Shown here: positions 6,825 to 15,827 of the stretch, piece after piece
How positions within the stretch are numbered: the first letter of the stretch is position 1
Layout: each line of letters begins with the position of its first letter
Assembly: GCA_902780455.1 (NCBI GenBank)
Contig: CACZFO010000006.1
Location: 1 to 64,000 of the forward strand
DNA from: an uncultured Bacteroidia bacterium
GTDB lineage: Bacteria > Bacteroidota > Bacteroidia > Bacteroidales > UBA932
DNA length: 64,000 bases
Reading direction: 5' to 3'
The notes under the pieces: generated by a model
What the model was told of the DNA's origin: nothing
Database searches by the model: none
Seen by the model: the letters and a program-made list of their open reading frames with translations, nothing else
Program-made: the position numbers and the translations under genes

Positions 6825-8171
6825 TTAGTAGTATTTGTAGAAGAGGGCGATGGACTCCATTCCGCTAAAGAACTGCTTGAGCAGGTAGCTTTCGTTAGGG
6901 GAGTGGATGGTGTCTCTCTCAAGGCCGAATCCCATCAGCAGAGGGTCTGTTCCCAGGATCTTCTGCATGTCTGCAAGCACTGCAATGCTTCCGCCTCCGC
7001 GGCTTGGAACAGGCTCTATGCCCAGTACTTCCTTCATGGCCTTTGATGCGGCCTGGAAAGCAGGGGAGGTAATCGGGATAAGGAAACCGTTTCCGCCTTC
7101 TTTTTCCTCTACCTTGACCTTGACATATTTTGGTGCTATGGAAAGGAAGTGCTTTTTGAAGAGCTTGGTAATCTTGGCGCTGTCCTGGTTAGGAACCAGC
7201 CTCATGGATATCTTGGCGTGGGCGGTTGAAGGAAGCACTGTCTTTGCGCCTTCTCCGGTGTAGCCGCCCCATATGCCGCATACGTCAAGACAAGGGCGTA
7301 TACCGGTTCTCTCGAGGGTTGTATAGCCTTTTTCTCCCTTTACCTCAGCGATGCCCAGGAACTTCTTGTATTCCTTCAGGTTGAAAGGAGCCCTGGCAAG
7401 CTGGGCGCGGTCTGCCTTGGAAAGGTTGACCACATCGTCATAGAAGCCTTTTACCTTTATCTTGCCGTTCTTGTCTATCAGCGATGATATCATGTCGCAG
7501 AGGACGTTGATAGGGTTGGCGACGGCACCGCCGTAATGTCCTGAATGGAGGTCTTTGTTCGGTCCGGTGACGGTTACCTCAAGGTAGGCCAGGCCTCTCA
7601 TTCCGCAGTTGATGGAAGGAACCTTCTCGCTGATCATGGTGGTGTCGGAGACGAGTATCACATCGCTTGCAAGCATCTTCTTGTTTTTCTTTACCCATGC
7701 AGGGAGTGAAGGGCTGCCGATCTCTTCTTCTCCTTCAAAGATGAACTTTACGTTATGCTTGAGCTGTTTGGTCTTTACAAGGTATTCAAAGGCCTTGATG
7801 TGCATGAAAAGCTGGCCTTTGTCATCGTTGGCACCTCTTCCCCAGATGGCTCCGTCGTGGATCTGAGGCTCAAACGGGTCTGAATTCCATTTTTCCAGAG
7901 GTTCTGCCGGCTGCACGTCATAATGGCCGTAAACCATTACGGTCTTTGCCTTGGGATCTACCGTCTTCTTTCCGAAGACTACCGGATTGCCGTCTGTAGG
8001 ATAGACGTCCGCCTGGTCTGCACCTGCCTGCTTGAGAAGCTCTACCAGTCTTTTTGCACAGCGGAGCATATCCGGCTTGTTTTCTTTCTTTGCACTGATG
8101 GAAGGTATTCTCAGGATTGAAAAAAGTTCTTCGAAGAATCTGTCTTTGTTCTGCTCGATATACTGTTTCAT
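6825..8171 (-). CDS. M20-family dipeptidase
   Basis: A 448-residue cytosolic dinuclear zinc peptidase, close to the carnosine-dipeptidase/PepV-like M20 group. The zinc and catalytic motifs are present: GHYDVQPAEP (His83, Asp85), WGRGANDDKG (Asp116), GEEEIGS (catalytic Glu149/Glu150 region), and a late His in ERDTIHSPNE. A central dimerisation domain follows the LDVCG region. The start at 8171 was chosen over 8198, since MKQYIEQNKDRFFEEL is the usual start of the family. A TATCTTTG box on the minus strand (8196-8203) may add an internal promoter. It is last in the minus-strand run and cleaves short peptides for amino acid use. Confidence 0.9.
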   Translation of the reverse strand: MKQYIEQNKDRFFEELFSILRIPSISAKKENKPDMLRCAKRLVELLKQAGADQADVYPTDGNPVVFGKKTVDPKAKTVMVYGHYDVQPAEPLEKWNSDPFEPQIHDGAIWGRGANDDKGQLFMHIKAFEYLVKTKQLKHNVKFIFEGEEEIGSPSLPAWVKKNKKMLASDVILVSDTTMISEKVPSINCGMRGLAYLEVTVTGPNKDLHSGHYGGAVANPINVLCDMISSLIDKNGKIKVKGFYDDVVNLSKADRAQLARAPFNLKEYKKFLGIAEVKGEKGYTTLERTGIRPCLDVCGIWGGYTGEGAKTVLPSTAHAKISMRLVPNQDSAKITKLFKKHFLSIAPKYVKVKVEEKEGGNGFLIPITSPAFQAASKAMKEVLGIEPVPSRGGGSIAVLADMQKILGTDPLLMGFGLERDTIHSPNESYLLKQFFSGMESIALFYKYY

Positions 8172-8224
8172 GACAAGTGTATTTTTGTTTGTTATCAAAG
8201 ATACGAAAAAACAATGAACCCAGC

Positions 8225-10855
8225 CTAGAAGCTGAGTTCAAATCCGAAGTTGATGGCGGCGTGGTGCTTGTTGCGGACTTTTACGCCGTTCACTATCTTG
8301 TTGCGGTGGGTCATTCTCCAGAAGCAGTCTACACGGAATACCCTGAAGATGTTGGTTACGCCCACGCCCATTTCCACATACGGTTTGCGCAGGGAGCTCA
8401 TGCCTTCAGGAAAGAGCATGCGGGCTTCCATGCCTTCATATTTTTCTCCGGGTCCGGTACCTGCAACCGTGCTGAGAGGGTTGCCGATCTTGCCGTCTGT
8501 AATGCCGTTGTTTACCTTTGAAAGGGTTCCGTAACCGGCCTTGAGGGTAAATACCTCTCTCCACTGCAGGCGTTTCATCAGAGGAATCTTTCCGAGGAAG
8601 AAGCCCTTGAAGTTATGCTCGTAGAAGAGGGTGGTCCAGGTATCCGATGCAAACTCGTAGAAGTCCATGCAGGCAAAGGAGCTCTTGTCAAGGAAGTATG
8701 TGCCGTTTCCTTCATGGAGCTTGAGCAAAGGGTAAGGGACCTTGCCTATGATCTTTCCGGCTGTGAGGTGGAATCTGGATGTTCCAACCGGAGGAAGCTG
8801 AAGGTCATAGTCTACGGAAGCTTCTGCCCTGAAGAAGCCGAAATCGTTGTCTGCAAGGCCTTTTATTCCGGTAATAAGGTCTACGGTTACTACAGGATAA
8901 TGGGTGAGGACATAGATCTTGTCAAAGGTTCCGCGGGTAACCGTCTCGTCCCATGAGAAGCGTGCCTGATAGTGGATCTGGTTAGACGCCACGCTGGTTA
9001 TGTGGGTGCTGTCCGGCGTATACATAGGCACGTACCTGTTGGAGTATATGCGCCTGCCTTCAACGGCAATGCTGTTGTTGAAGCCTTCGTTCCATTCGTG
9101 GATGTAGCCCAGGGCGTATTCGTTCACGGGGCTGATCCTTTCGCTGTTGCCCTTGTTGAGCAAAGACGACATGATGTTGGCTTCCGTGAGGGCATCCGAA
9201 CCCCTTCCCATCTGCACCATGTCGCGGCTGGCGCTGGCAAAGACTTTCCTTGTAGGCATGTTGCTGAACATGTACTCGGCCATGAGCTTGCCCTTGAACT
9301 TGTGGTCCTTGGTGCCGTAGGCTATGTGGCCTGAGAGCCTGAGTTTCTTGGAGAAGTCTTCTGTGGTGCGGCCTCCGAACTGGAATCTTGCACCTTCGAG
9401 GTTGTTGAAACTGAACATCTTGTAGTAAGGGCCAACTCCAAAGTACTTGAAGTTGTAATAGCCGTTTACGAAAGTGTTCACTATGGTGTACAGGTTGCGG
9501 TACAGCGGAACGTTCTTGATGGAATCAACCATCTTGTAGATGTTGCTTTCCTTTTCGCTCAGGGCATAAGGGCGGTTCTGCGCCCAGTAGTCCTCGTCAT
9601 TCACCAGAGGATTGGCAGACATGGAGACATTGCTCATGAGCTTTGAGACGCTGTCCGGCATGGGAGTGTCGAATCTTGGGTCGAGATAATCGCACTGTCT
9701 GCGGCCCAGGAAAGACATCAGCTTGGATGAGTCTCTCATGGTTACCGAGAAGTCTGCATACATCCTGTCCTGCTTGAAGAACCAGAGAGAATCCCTGCCC
9801 TTGTACGAGCCGCGGCCTCCAACCAGCTGGTATTCTGAATCAAGGACGAGATCTCTTATCCAGTTTACGTTGGAGCCCTTCCTGAGCTTCACGTGGATTT
9901 CCCTTACGGCCCAGTCCTGGGCATCTATCCTCATCTCTCCGTCAAAGGTTGGGGATGAGACCATCTTTGAAGGGTGGAACCTGATCAGGTAGGTCTTCCT
10001 TCCGTCTACGTTGAGGCTGTCTATCAGGAAGTAGTCGTAGAAAACGTTAGGTCCGCTTACAGGAGAAGGAATCTGTATGTTGAACAGGTTTATGAAGTTG
10101 TCGTAGAAGTTGGTGCGGATGTGCATGTTGCCGGTGAACTGGGCGAATGTCGCCTCGTCCTTAACTCCGGAGATGCGGCTGGCGTTTATCACCTCCTTGC
10201 TCTGGGATGGGTCTTTCTGCCTGTAGAACATGGAGTTGTTCTCGGAGATCATTATAGGCAGATAAGGTTGTCCTGAGACTACTGAAGTGTCCATGTAGTC
10301 AAACACAAAACCAAAGTTTTTCCTCAGGAGCTTGTTCTTGATCTGGGTATCTGCATTCACCAGGTCCAACTCCATCTTGGTATAGAGGCGGCACTGGTAG
10401 CGGTCCCTTTCTTCAGGGTTGTTGACTTTCTTTGCGTGTTCTATGTTGGAAAGTATCCAGCGGATGTAGCGGTAGTCGGGCTTGACCACGATTTGGCTCA
10501 GAAGGTTCTGCTCCAGCTTGAGGGCAAAGTCCACCTGGTTGAAGGCTCCCGGTTTTACTTTCATTTCCTGGGGAATGTAGCTTACATACTCCACCCTGAG
10601 CAGGTCTACGCTCAGGTCTCTGGTTTCCAGGGTGTAGTATCCGTCATCGTCTGTTGAAACGCCGATGGTGGTGCCTTTGAACAGTATGCTGGCAAAGGGC
10701 AGGGGCTCTCCGGTTTCAGCATCGGTGACACGCCCTTTGACTTTTGTGGTCTGGGAATAGGACAATGAAGATACGAGCGTGCACAGGATCAGTGCCGCAG
10801 CAAAGACAAGCCGGCGGAAACCGGCTGGCGCAGTTATGTTGTCAAGTCTGCGCAT
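8225..10855 (-). CDS. DUF5686-type outer-membrane protein with CarboxypepD-reg-like domain
   Basis: An 876-residue protein. A signal sequence (VFAAALILCTLVSSLSYSQ) is followed by a carboxypeptidase-regulatory-like beta-sandwich (VKGRVTDAETGEPLPFASIL, DDDGYYTLE; residues about 37-115), then a long region matching the DUF5686 family and a beta-strand-rich C-terminal half ending in aromatic residues (AAINFGFELSF), as in outer-membrane barrels. Its biochemical role is not established. Its start codon overlaps the LolA-like gene's stop by one base (TGATG), tying it to the lipid-export run. It is TonB-receptor-like in build but lacks a recognisable TonB box or plug. Confidence 0.85.
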   Translation of the reverse strand: MRRLDNITAPAGFRRLVFAAALILCTLVSSLSYSQTTKVKGRVTDAETGEPLPFASILFKGTTIGVSTDDDGYYTLETRDLSVDLLRVEYVSYIPQEMKVKPGAFNQVDFALKLEQNLLSQIVVKPDYRYIRWILSNIEHAKKVNNPEERDRYQCRLYTKMELDLVNADTQIKNKLLRKNFGFVFDYMDTSVVSGQPYLPIMISENNSMFYRQKDPSQSKEVINASRISGVKDEATFAQFTGNMHIRTNFYDNFINLFNIQIPSPVSGPNVFYDYFLIDSLNVDGRKTYLIRFHPSKMVSSPTFDGEMRIDAQDWAVREIHVKLRKGSNVNWIRDLVLDSEYQLVGGRGSYKGRDSLWFFKQDRMYADFSVTMRDSSKLMSFLGRRQCDYLDPRFDTPMPDSVSKLMSNVSMSANPLVNDEDYWAQNRPYALSEKESNIYKMVDSIKNVPLYRNLYTIVNTFVNGYYNFKYFGVGPYYKMFSFNNLEGARFQFGGRTTEDFSKKLRLSGHIAYGTKDHKFKGKLMAEYMFSNMPTRKVFASASRDMVQMGRGSDALTEANIMSSLLNKGNSERISPVNEYALGYIHEWNEGFNNSIAVEGRRIYSNRYVPMYTPDSTHITSVASNQIHYQARFSWDETVTRGTFDKIYVLTHYPVVTVDLITGIKGLADNDFGFFRAEASVDYDLQLPPVGTSRFHLTAGKIIGKVPYPLLKLHEGNGTYFLDKSSFACMDFYEFASDTWTTLFYEHNFKGFFLGKIPLMKRLQWREVFTLKAGYGTLSKVNNGITDGKIGNPLSTVAGTGPGEKYEGMEARMLFPEGMSSLRKPYVEMGVGVTNIFRVFRVDCFWRMTHRNKIVNGVKVRNKHHAAINFGFELSF

Positions 10856-11532
10856 CAGTAGTTGAAAACGTCTGGAGAGACTACTCCGTTGTACTCTTTG
10901 TCAGGAGTGTTGTAGGTTGTGGTGTTGCCGTTTTTCTCTTCAAGTGTGAGAATGCACAGAGACATGTCTTTCTTGCTGTAGGATACGGACATGTGGTTCC
11001 AACGTCCCTTGGCTTGCTTTGAAACATCCATGTCAAAGACATAGTACTTGTCCGTAACGCTCATCTTGACTTCGGACTTGTTGAGTTTGGCGGCTTCTGC
11101 AACCTGTCCCTTGATGCAGTAGAGCAGCGTCCACTGCAGGATCTTCATGTTCTGGTCTGCCTTGGTATTGAAGACGTTCCTAGCTCCTCCGTTGATGGAT
11201 ATCACCTTGTCTCCATTCAATATGAGCTGGTTGTCTTTGTCCTTGCCGTTGTTCTTGTGGTTCTTGAACTGCATCTTCATCTGGTTGGATGATCTGGCAA
11301 AGAACATGGTTCCGGTGCTGGTGATATTTTTCTTCATGCCTTTCATGGTCTTGACCTGGGTGCATGTAGAAACAATGGTCTTGTAAGATTCGTTCTTTTT
11401 CTGGATGGATTCCATTACCTGGTCCTTGTTCTGCGACATGGCAGGTTCTGCGGCCAGGAGCCCCAGAGCAAGAATAAATGCGGCAAGGATTCCTGCCTGC
11501 ATCTTTCTGAGTTTGTAGCTGATTCTTTCCAT
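10855..11532 (-). CDS. LolA-like outer-membrane lipoprotein carrier protein
   Basis: A 225-residue periplasmic protein. The signal peptide lies in MERISYKLRKMQAGILAAFILALGLLAAE with cleavage after AMSQ. The body has the LolA/LppM pattern: an N-terminal helix (DQVMESIQKKNESYKTI), repeated strands including GTMFFARSSNQMKMQF and NQLILNGDKVISING, and the conserved fold ending in TYNTPDKEYNGVV. The start at 11532 excludes a 20-residue extension lying within the upstream gene. LolA-like carriers accompany ketosynthase/MMPL loci of the aryl-polyene type and are thought to move a lipid product rather than lipoproteins. It sits between the oxidoreductase and DUF5686 genes. Confidence 0.85.
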   Translation of the reverse strand: MERISYKLRKMQAGILAAFILALGLLAAEPAMSQNKDQVMESIQKKNESYKTIVSTCTQVKTMKGMKKNITSTGTMFFARSSNQMKMQFKNHKNNGKDKDNQLILNGDKVISINGGARNVFNTKADQNMKILQWTLLYCIKGQVAEAAKLNKSEVKMSVTDKYYVFDMDVSKQAKGRWNHMSVSYSKKDMSLCILTLEEKNGNTTTYNTPDKEYNGVVSPDVFNY

Positions 11533-11543
11533 AACGTGCAAAT

Positions 11544-13049
11544 TTACTCCAAAAAAGATACCAATGCTCTTTTTTCTAAAATTTCCGAGCATGTCATCAG
11601 CGATGTTATAGAAACTCCGAGCACTCCGTGGAGGTTCAGGTTCTGTCCGGTAAGCAGCAGGTTAGGTATCGGAGTCCTCGGGGCCAGCAGGGTCTGGAGG
11701 AGGTTGTTGCAGTCTTTCCTGATGCCGTAGGCAGTGCCCCTGATGGCTCCGGTATAGTACTGATAGGTCAGCGGAGTGCTGGTATAGCAGGTCTCAACTG
11801 CATCTTTGAGGCCGCTTATGCAGTTGTTGGCCATCTGGATGCATTCCTCAGCTTTCCTTGCCTTGAACTCCCGGTATTCTGCCGGACGTGTGCCCGGGGT
11901 GGTTCCTTCCCATTCTCTGACCTCGGAATAGCTCATCGGGGCAAGTATGTCAAGATGGGTGGCATATCTGCAGTCCGGGCCAGAAGGAACCTGCTGGCTT
12001 ATGAGTATGCCTTTTATCTTTCCCATGTCGGCCTGCTCGGCGATGTCCCATACCGAATCAAGGTCAGGACTGTAGCAGTAGAAGTTGCGGTTGAAGTAAG
12101 GAATCTTTCCTTCCTTGAGCTTTATGTTTACCGTAAAGAATCCGTAGGTCTGGTTCAGGTTCAGTATCCTCCTCCTGAAGACAGGTCTGATGCACTTGCT
12201 TTCCTTGACAAGTGAGAGTGTAAGTTCAGGACTGAGGTTGGATATGAAATGCCGGCCGAATATCTTTCTGCATTCTCCGCTCTTTTTGTCCTTGACCGTA
12301 AGATGCTCGGCCCTGCCGTCCTTTTCAACGATCTCGGTTACCTCTGAGGACATGAATACGTCTCCTCCCATGGCCCTTATGCTCCCAACCAGGGAATCTG
12401 CAATCATTGAACCGCTGCCCTTGAGCCTCCATGCGCTCTGGATGTAGGAACTGTTTATCTGGGCGAAGGTATAGAGCGGAAGGCTTTCTTTCTTGAGCTC
12501 CAGCTTGAGGGAGTTGCCGCTGAGGATGTTTCTCAGAAGGGGGTCGCTGATGTTTGTCTGGAGGTACTCCCAGGCATTCTGTGAAAGGAGCCGGTTTACT
12601 GTAAAAAAGCCGTCTCCGGGTTTCAGGAGAGGATCGGTAATCTTGCTCCCAACATCCTTCAAGAATGAGGAATAGGCTGAAATCTGCTTGCTTTGTGAAG
12701 GGAATACATCGCTCAGGGTCTGTGCAAATCCATCGTAGCCGCAACTGAGCCTGAAGCTTTTGTCGCCGATGACTATTTCATCAAAGCCGTTGCAGTCGAG
12801 CTGGTGCCAAGGCAGTTCCATCAGGCCGAAGTAACTGAATATCCGTTCAAGTATCTGCCCTTTTCCAAGGGCTCCTACATAGTGGAATCCTGTATCGAAC
12901 TCTTCGTTTTTTCTCTTGAAACTTGCAAGGCATCCTCCTGAGTTGGCGTTCTTCTCCAGCACGCACACGCTCATTCCGTTCTTGGCCAGGATGTAGGCAC
13001 ATTGAAGTCCTCCCAATCCGCTTCCAAGTATGACGGCATCATAAATCAT
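11544..13049 (-). CDS. CrtI-like NAD(P)/FAD-dependent oxidoreductase
   Basis: A 501-residue flavoprotein of the phytoene desaturase / retinol saturase superfamily. The dinucleotide fold opens the protein (GSGLGGLQCAYILAKNG, GxGxxG at residues 9-14), followed by the VLEKNANSGGCLASF motif and the C-terminal FAD-binding block (NLLLTGQNLNLHGVLGV). Carotenoid genes are absent. In flexirubin and aryl-polyene loci such proteins are proposed to adjust the oxidation state of a polyene or fatty acyl chain, so an acyl or polyene substrate is the likelier reading here. Its start is one base from the MMPL exporter's stop, indicating tight coupling. Confidence 0.85.
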   Translation of the reverse strand: MIYDAVILGSGLGGLQCAYILAKNGMSVCVLEKNANSGGCLASFKRKNEEFDTGFHYVGALGKGQILERIFSYFGLMELPWHQLDCNGFDEIVIGDKSFRLSCGYDGFAQTLSDVFPSQSKQISAYSSFLKDVGSKITDPLLKPGDGFFTVNRLLSQNAWEYLQTNISDPLLRNILSGNSLKLELKKESLPLYTFAQINSSYIQSAWRLKGSGSMIADSLVGSIRAMGGDVFMSSEVTEIVEKDGRAEHLTVKDKKSGECRKIFGRHFISNLSPELTLSLVKESKCIRPVFRRRILNLNQTYGFFTVNIKLKEGKIPYFNRNFYCYSPDLDSVWDIAEQADMGKIKGILISQQVPSGPDCRYATHLDILAPMSYSEVREWEGTTPGTRPAEYREFKARKAEECIQMANNCISGLKDAVETCYTSTPLTYQYYTGAIRGTAYGIRKDCNNLLQTLLAPRTPIPNLLLTGQNLNLHGVLGVSITSLMTCSEILEKRALVSFLE

Positions 13050-13050
13050 C

Positions 13051-15573
13051 TCAGCTGACTTTCTTGCTCCTGCTTTTCCATGCTTCCCACTTGTAGTAAA
13101 GGTAAGGCTGCAGGGTGAAGGTTATCAGTATGGTAGAGACCATGCCGGCCAGGGTGGACAGACCAATTGAGGAAATGGCCGGATGAACGGCAAGGAGCAG
13201 GCTGGATACGGCCAGGATCAGCATCACTGCGGAGAAGAAGATGGCGCTCCGGTGATATTTGAGAAGTTCCTGCTGGCTCTTGCCCTTGATCAGGCCGTCC
13301 ATTACGAATATGCTGTAGTCTACGCCCATTCCAAAGATGAAAGTGGAGATGACCATGTTGATCAGGTTGAACTCCATGTTCAACAGTTTCATGAATCCCA
13401 GGACCAGGAACCAGCTCATGAACATAGGCAGGAACGCAATCACGGACAGGATGATGTTCCTCAGTGCAATCAGCAGTATCACAAAGACAAACAGCGATGA
13501 AATGAGCAGGACGGTGTTGAAGTCGTGCTCCATTATCTCCAGCATGTCTGTCGTATAGAAGAGCGGATCTATCACTATCAGTCCGTTTGAAAGGGTCTTG
13601 TCATTGTTGTCTCCGCCTTGGGCGAGCATCTTGGACGCATCCCATAGCATCTGGTTGTCTTCTGCCTTGAGGGTTGTAAGTACCAGATACGTACCGTCAT
13701 CATTTTTCTCCATGAAGTTGCCCAGGATTTCCGGAGGAATCGTTCCGCTTCCAAAGACATCGAGAGGAGAATACTCTGTATCCAGAGCCTGGTAGAACGG
13801 CTCAAACATCTGAGCCTCAAAGCCGTTCCTTTCAGCTGCAGCTGCGGTAAGGGCCTTTACCCTGGCTTTCTTTTCAGGGGTGAAATAACGGTTCCAGACT
13901 TCTATCCTCTCCTTCTGCTCAGACAGAGGAAGCAGCAGTGAAGACAGGTTGTTGAACGATGAGATCATCCCCTTGTCCTGAAGGATCTGGCATTGCTCTG
14001 CAACTTTCTGGTTGAGCATCAGGGCGCTGTCGAGGTCCTTCGAATGTACGGCAATGTATTTTGTCTGCATTCCGCCCTGAGTTTTCTGGGTGTAGAGGCT
14101 TTCAGCCTTGATAAGGCCTGGAGAACTGTAGGACAGATGCGAAAGGTCCGTGTCAAAGTTGGCGCGCCCCCTGGTGAAGACAACGCTGAGTACGAACAGC
14201 AGCAGAACCAGGACTATGAGCCATGTATGCCTGTAGTAAGGCTTGGTTGTGATCTTCTCGATTGCGGCAAACGCTTTCTCGTCTTTTTTCCCGGTGGAGT
14301 TCCTGAAGAACTGAGGCAGGAAGAATATGGCGGCAAGTGTTGTTCCAACCATCACGAAAGATGCCATCAGGCCAAAATCTCTAAGCAGCGATGATTTGGT
14401 GAAAATCAGTCCCAGCAGAGATCCCACGGTGGTTATGCATCCCAGCGTTACAGGCTTTGCCTGGTCCTTGATAACCTGCTCCACATCGCCCACATATTTG
14501 TGGTGGGTAATCAGGTGGATGCAGTAGCTCAAGGCCACTCCGATTACTATGCAGCCGATTCCCAGGGCTATGAAAGACATCTGCCCCTGGATGAGGTAAA
14601 CAGCCGCTATGGCTGCAACCACACCCCAAAGCAGAGGCATCAGCAGATAGAAGATCGTATCCTTTGTCCTGAAACAGTATCCGATGATAAGGACGATGAA
14701 GATCATCGCGATGGAAACCGTGATGACAAGGTCTTTCTTGATCCTCTTTGCCGTATAGACGCTCTTGGCGGATTTTCCGCTTATGAGGACCTCTACGCCT
14801 GAAGCAAGTTCCAGTTCGTCTGCCTCTTCCTGGATAAAGTCTATGAGTCTGGTTCCGGCCTTGCTGTCCATTGCCTTGAATCCCGGGGTCACGTATATAA
14901 TGGCAGTGGTGCTGTCTGAAGAGAACAGGTGGAAATCGGTGAGTGTGAGAGAACCTTCTGCCTTGGCCGCGCTTTTGTCGGAAAGATCTGCCGAACGGGA
15001 GAGGTTATGCATTGCTATGCTCCTGAAAGCCAGAGGGTCTTTGCAGACTATGTCATACCACATTCCGCTTCCGTCATTTTCCAGGATCTCAATGTTCTGC
15101 TGCATCAGCGAATCCATGCCGGCAGGATTGAGAGTCTTTTCGAAGGATGGATAGAACGTGCTGTCCAGGAAGCAAGGAGCGTTGTCCAGGATCATGAACG
15201 CTCCGTCTCCAAGAATGGAAGGATCTACCCTGAACAGTATGTCTTCTATTGAAGATCCTTTGTCGTGAGCCTTAAGGGAGTCGCAGAGTCTGGTTCCGGC
15301 AGAGATCAAGGTATCCAGCATGTCGGTCTTTGCCATTGTGCTGTCCTTGACCCTGAGCAGGACGAATATCTTGTCTTTTACCTTGAGTTTGTCAAAGACA
15401 TACCTTACGCCGCTGTTGCCTTCGGTTGCAGGAAGCAGCTTGGTGATGTCCTCTTCATAGTACATCTTGTTTGCCAGGAAGGCAAACGCAAGGAAACTTC
15501 CCGGCAGTACGAGGAAGAAAATGCTTCGGTACCTTTTGAAAAAGCGATATACCGCCAGGGCGATTCTGGTCAT
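13051..15573 (-). CDS. MMPL/RND-family lipid exporter
   Basis: An 840-residue inner-membrane protein with the RND half-repeat build: TM1 (SIFFLVLPGSFLAFAFLA), a large periplasmic loop, a five-helix bundle around residues 275-420 (LVITVSIAMIFIVLIIGYCF; VAAIAAVYLIQGQMSFIALG), then a second loop and bundle (NTVLLISSLFVFVILLIALR; FNLINMVISTFIFGMGVDYS). The motif GMGVDYSIFVMDG in the last bundle is typical of MMPL proteins, with a membrane Asp for proton coupling. Relatives export lipids or polyenes. It begins directly at the ACP gene's stop, which links it to the ketosynthase/ACP product. Confidence 0.9.
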   Translation of the reverse strand: MTRIALAVYRFFKRYRSIFFLVLPGSFLAFAFLANKMYYEEDITKLLPATEGNSGVRYVFDKLKVKDKIFVLLRVKDSTMAKTDMLDTLISAGTRLCDSLKAHDKGSSIEDILFRVDPSILGDGAFMILDNAPCFLDSTFYPSFEKTLNPAGMDSLMQQNIEILENDGSGMWYDIVCKDPLAFRSIAMHNLSRSADLSDKSAAKAEGSLTLTDFHLFSSDSTTAIIYVTPGFKAMDSKAGTRLIDFIQEEADELELASGVEVLISGKSAKSVYTAKRIKKDLVITVSIAMIFIVLIIGYCFRTKDTIFYLLMPLLWGVVAAIAAVYLIQGQMSFIALGIGCIVIGVALSYCIHLITHHKYVGDVEQVIKDQAKPVTLGCITTVGSLLGLIFTKSSLLRDFGLMASFVMVGTTLAAIFFLPQFFRNSTGKKDEKAFAAIEKITTKPYYRHTWLIVLVLLLFVLSVVFTRGRANFDTDLSHLSYSSPGLIKAESLYTQKTQGGMQTKYIAVHSKDLDSALMLNQKVAEQCQILQDKGMISSFNNLSSLLLPLSEQKERIEVWNRYFTPEKKARVKALTAAAAERNGFEAQMFEPFYQALDTEYSPLDVFGSGTIPPEILGNFMEKNDDGTYLVLTTLKAEDNQMLWDASKMLAQGGDNNDKTLSNGLIVIDPLFYTTDMLEIMEHDFNTVLLISSLFVFVILLIALRNIILSVIAFLPMFMSWFLVLGFMKLLNMEFNLINMVISTFIFGMGVDYSIFVMDGLIKGKSQQELLKYHRSAIFFSAVMLILAVSSLLLAVHPAISSIGLSTLAGMVSTILITFTLQPYLYYKWEAWKSRSKKVS

Positions 15574-15822
15574 TTACTTTTCGGAGATTCTTTCGTAGAG
15601 GAAATCGTAGAGCTGGCTGAAGGTTGCTGTCTTCATGAGGTCTGTGCCCTTGATCTTGATGTCAAAGTTCTCTTCTATGAGTGCAACAAGGTCTACAAGT
15701 GAAAGGCTGTCCAAATCGAGTGTTTTCTTTATGTCTGCCTCAGGAGTAATATCTTCTTTTTCTACTTCAAATTCTTCTGCAAGGACATCTACGGCCTTGG
15801 CTATCATTTCTTCTCTAGTCAT
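15574..15822 (-). CDS. Acyl carrier protein
   Basis: An 82-residue acidic protein of the ACP family. The phosphopantetheine attachment site is DLDSLSLVDLVALIEE, with Ser39 in the DSL motif, and four-helix spacing is normal. This is a dedicated carrier rather than the primary fatty-acid ACP: it lies between the locus ketosynthase and exporter genes, and its sequence (TPEADIKKTLDLDSLSLVDL) resembles the ACPs of aryl-polyene and resorcinol clusters. It would need a phosphopantetheinyl transferase encoded elsewhere. Stop and start abut the MMPL gene without a gap. Confidence 0.9.
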   Translation of the reverse strand: MTREEMIAKAVDVLAEEFEVEKEDITPEADIKKTLDLDSLSLVDLVALIEENFDIKIKGTDLMKTATFSQLYDFLYERISEK

Positions 15823-15827
15823 AGGTA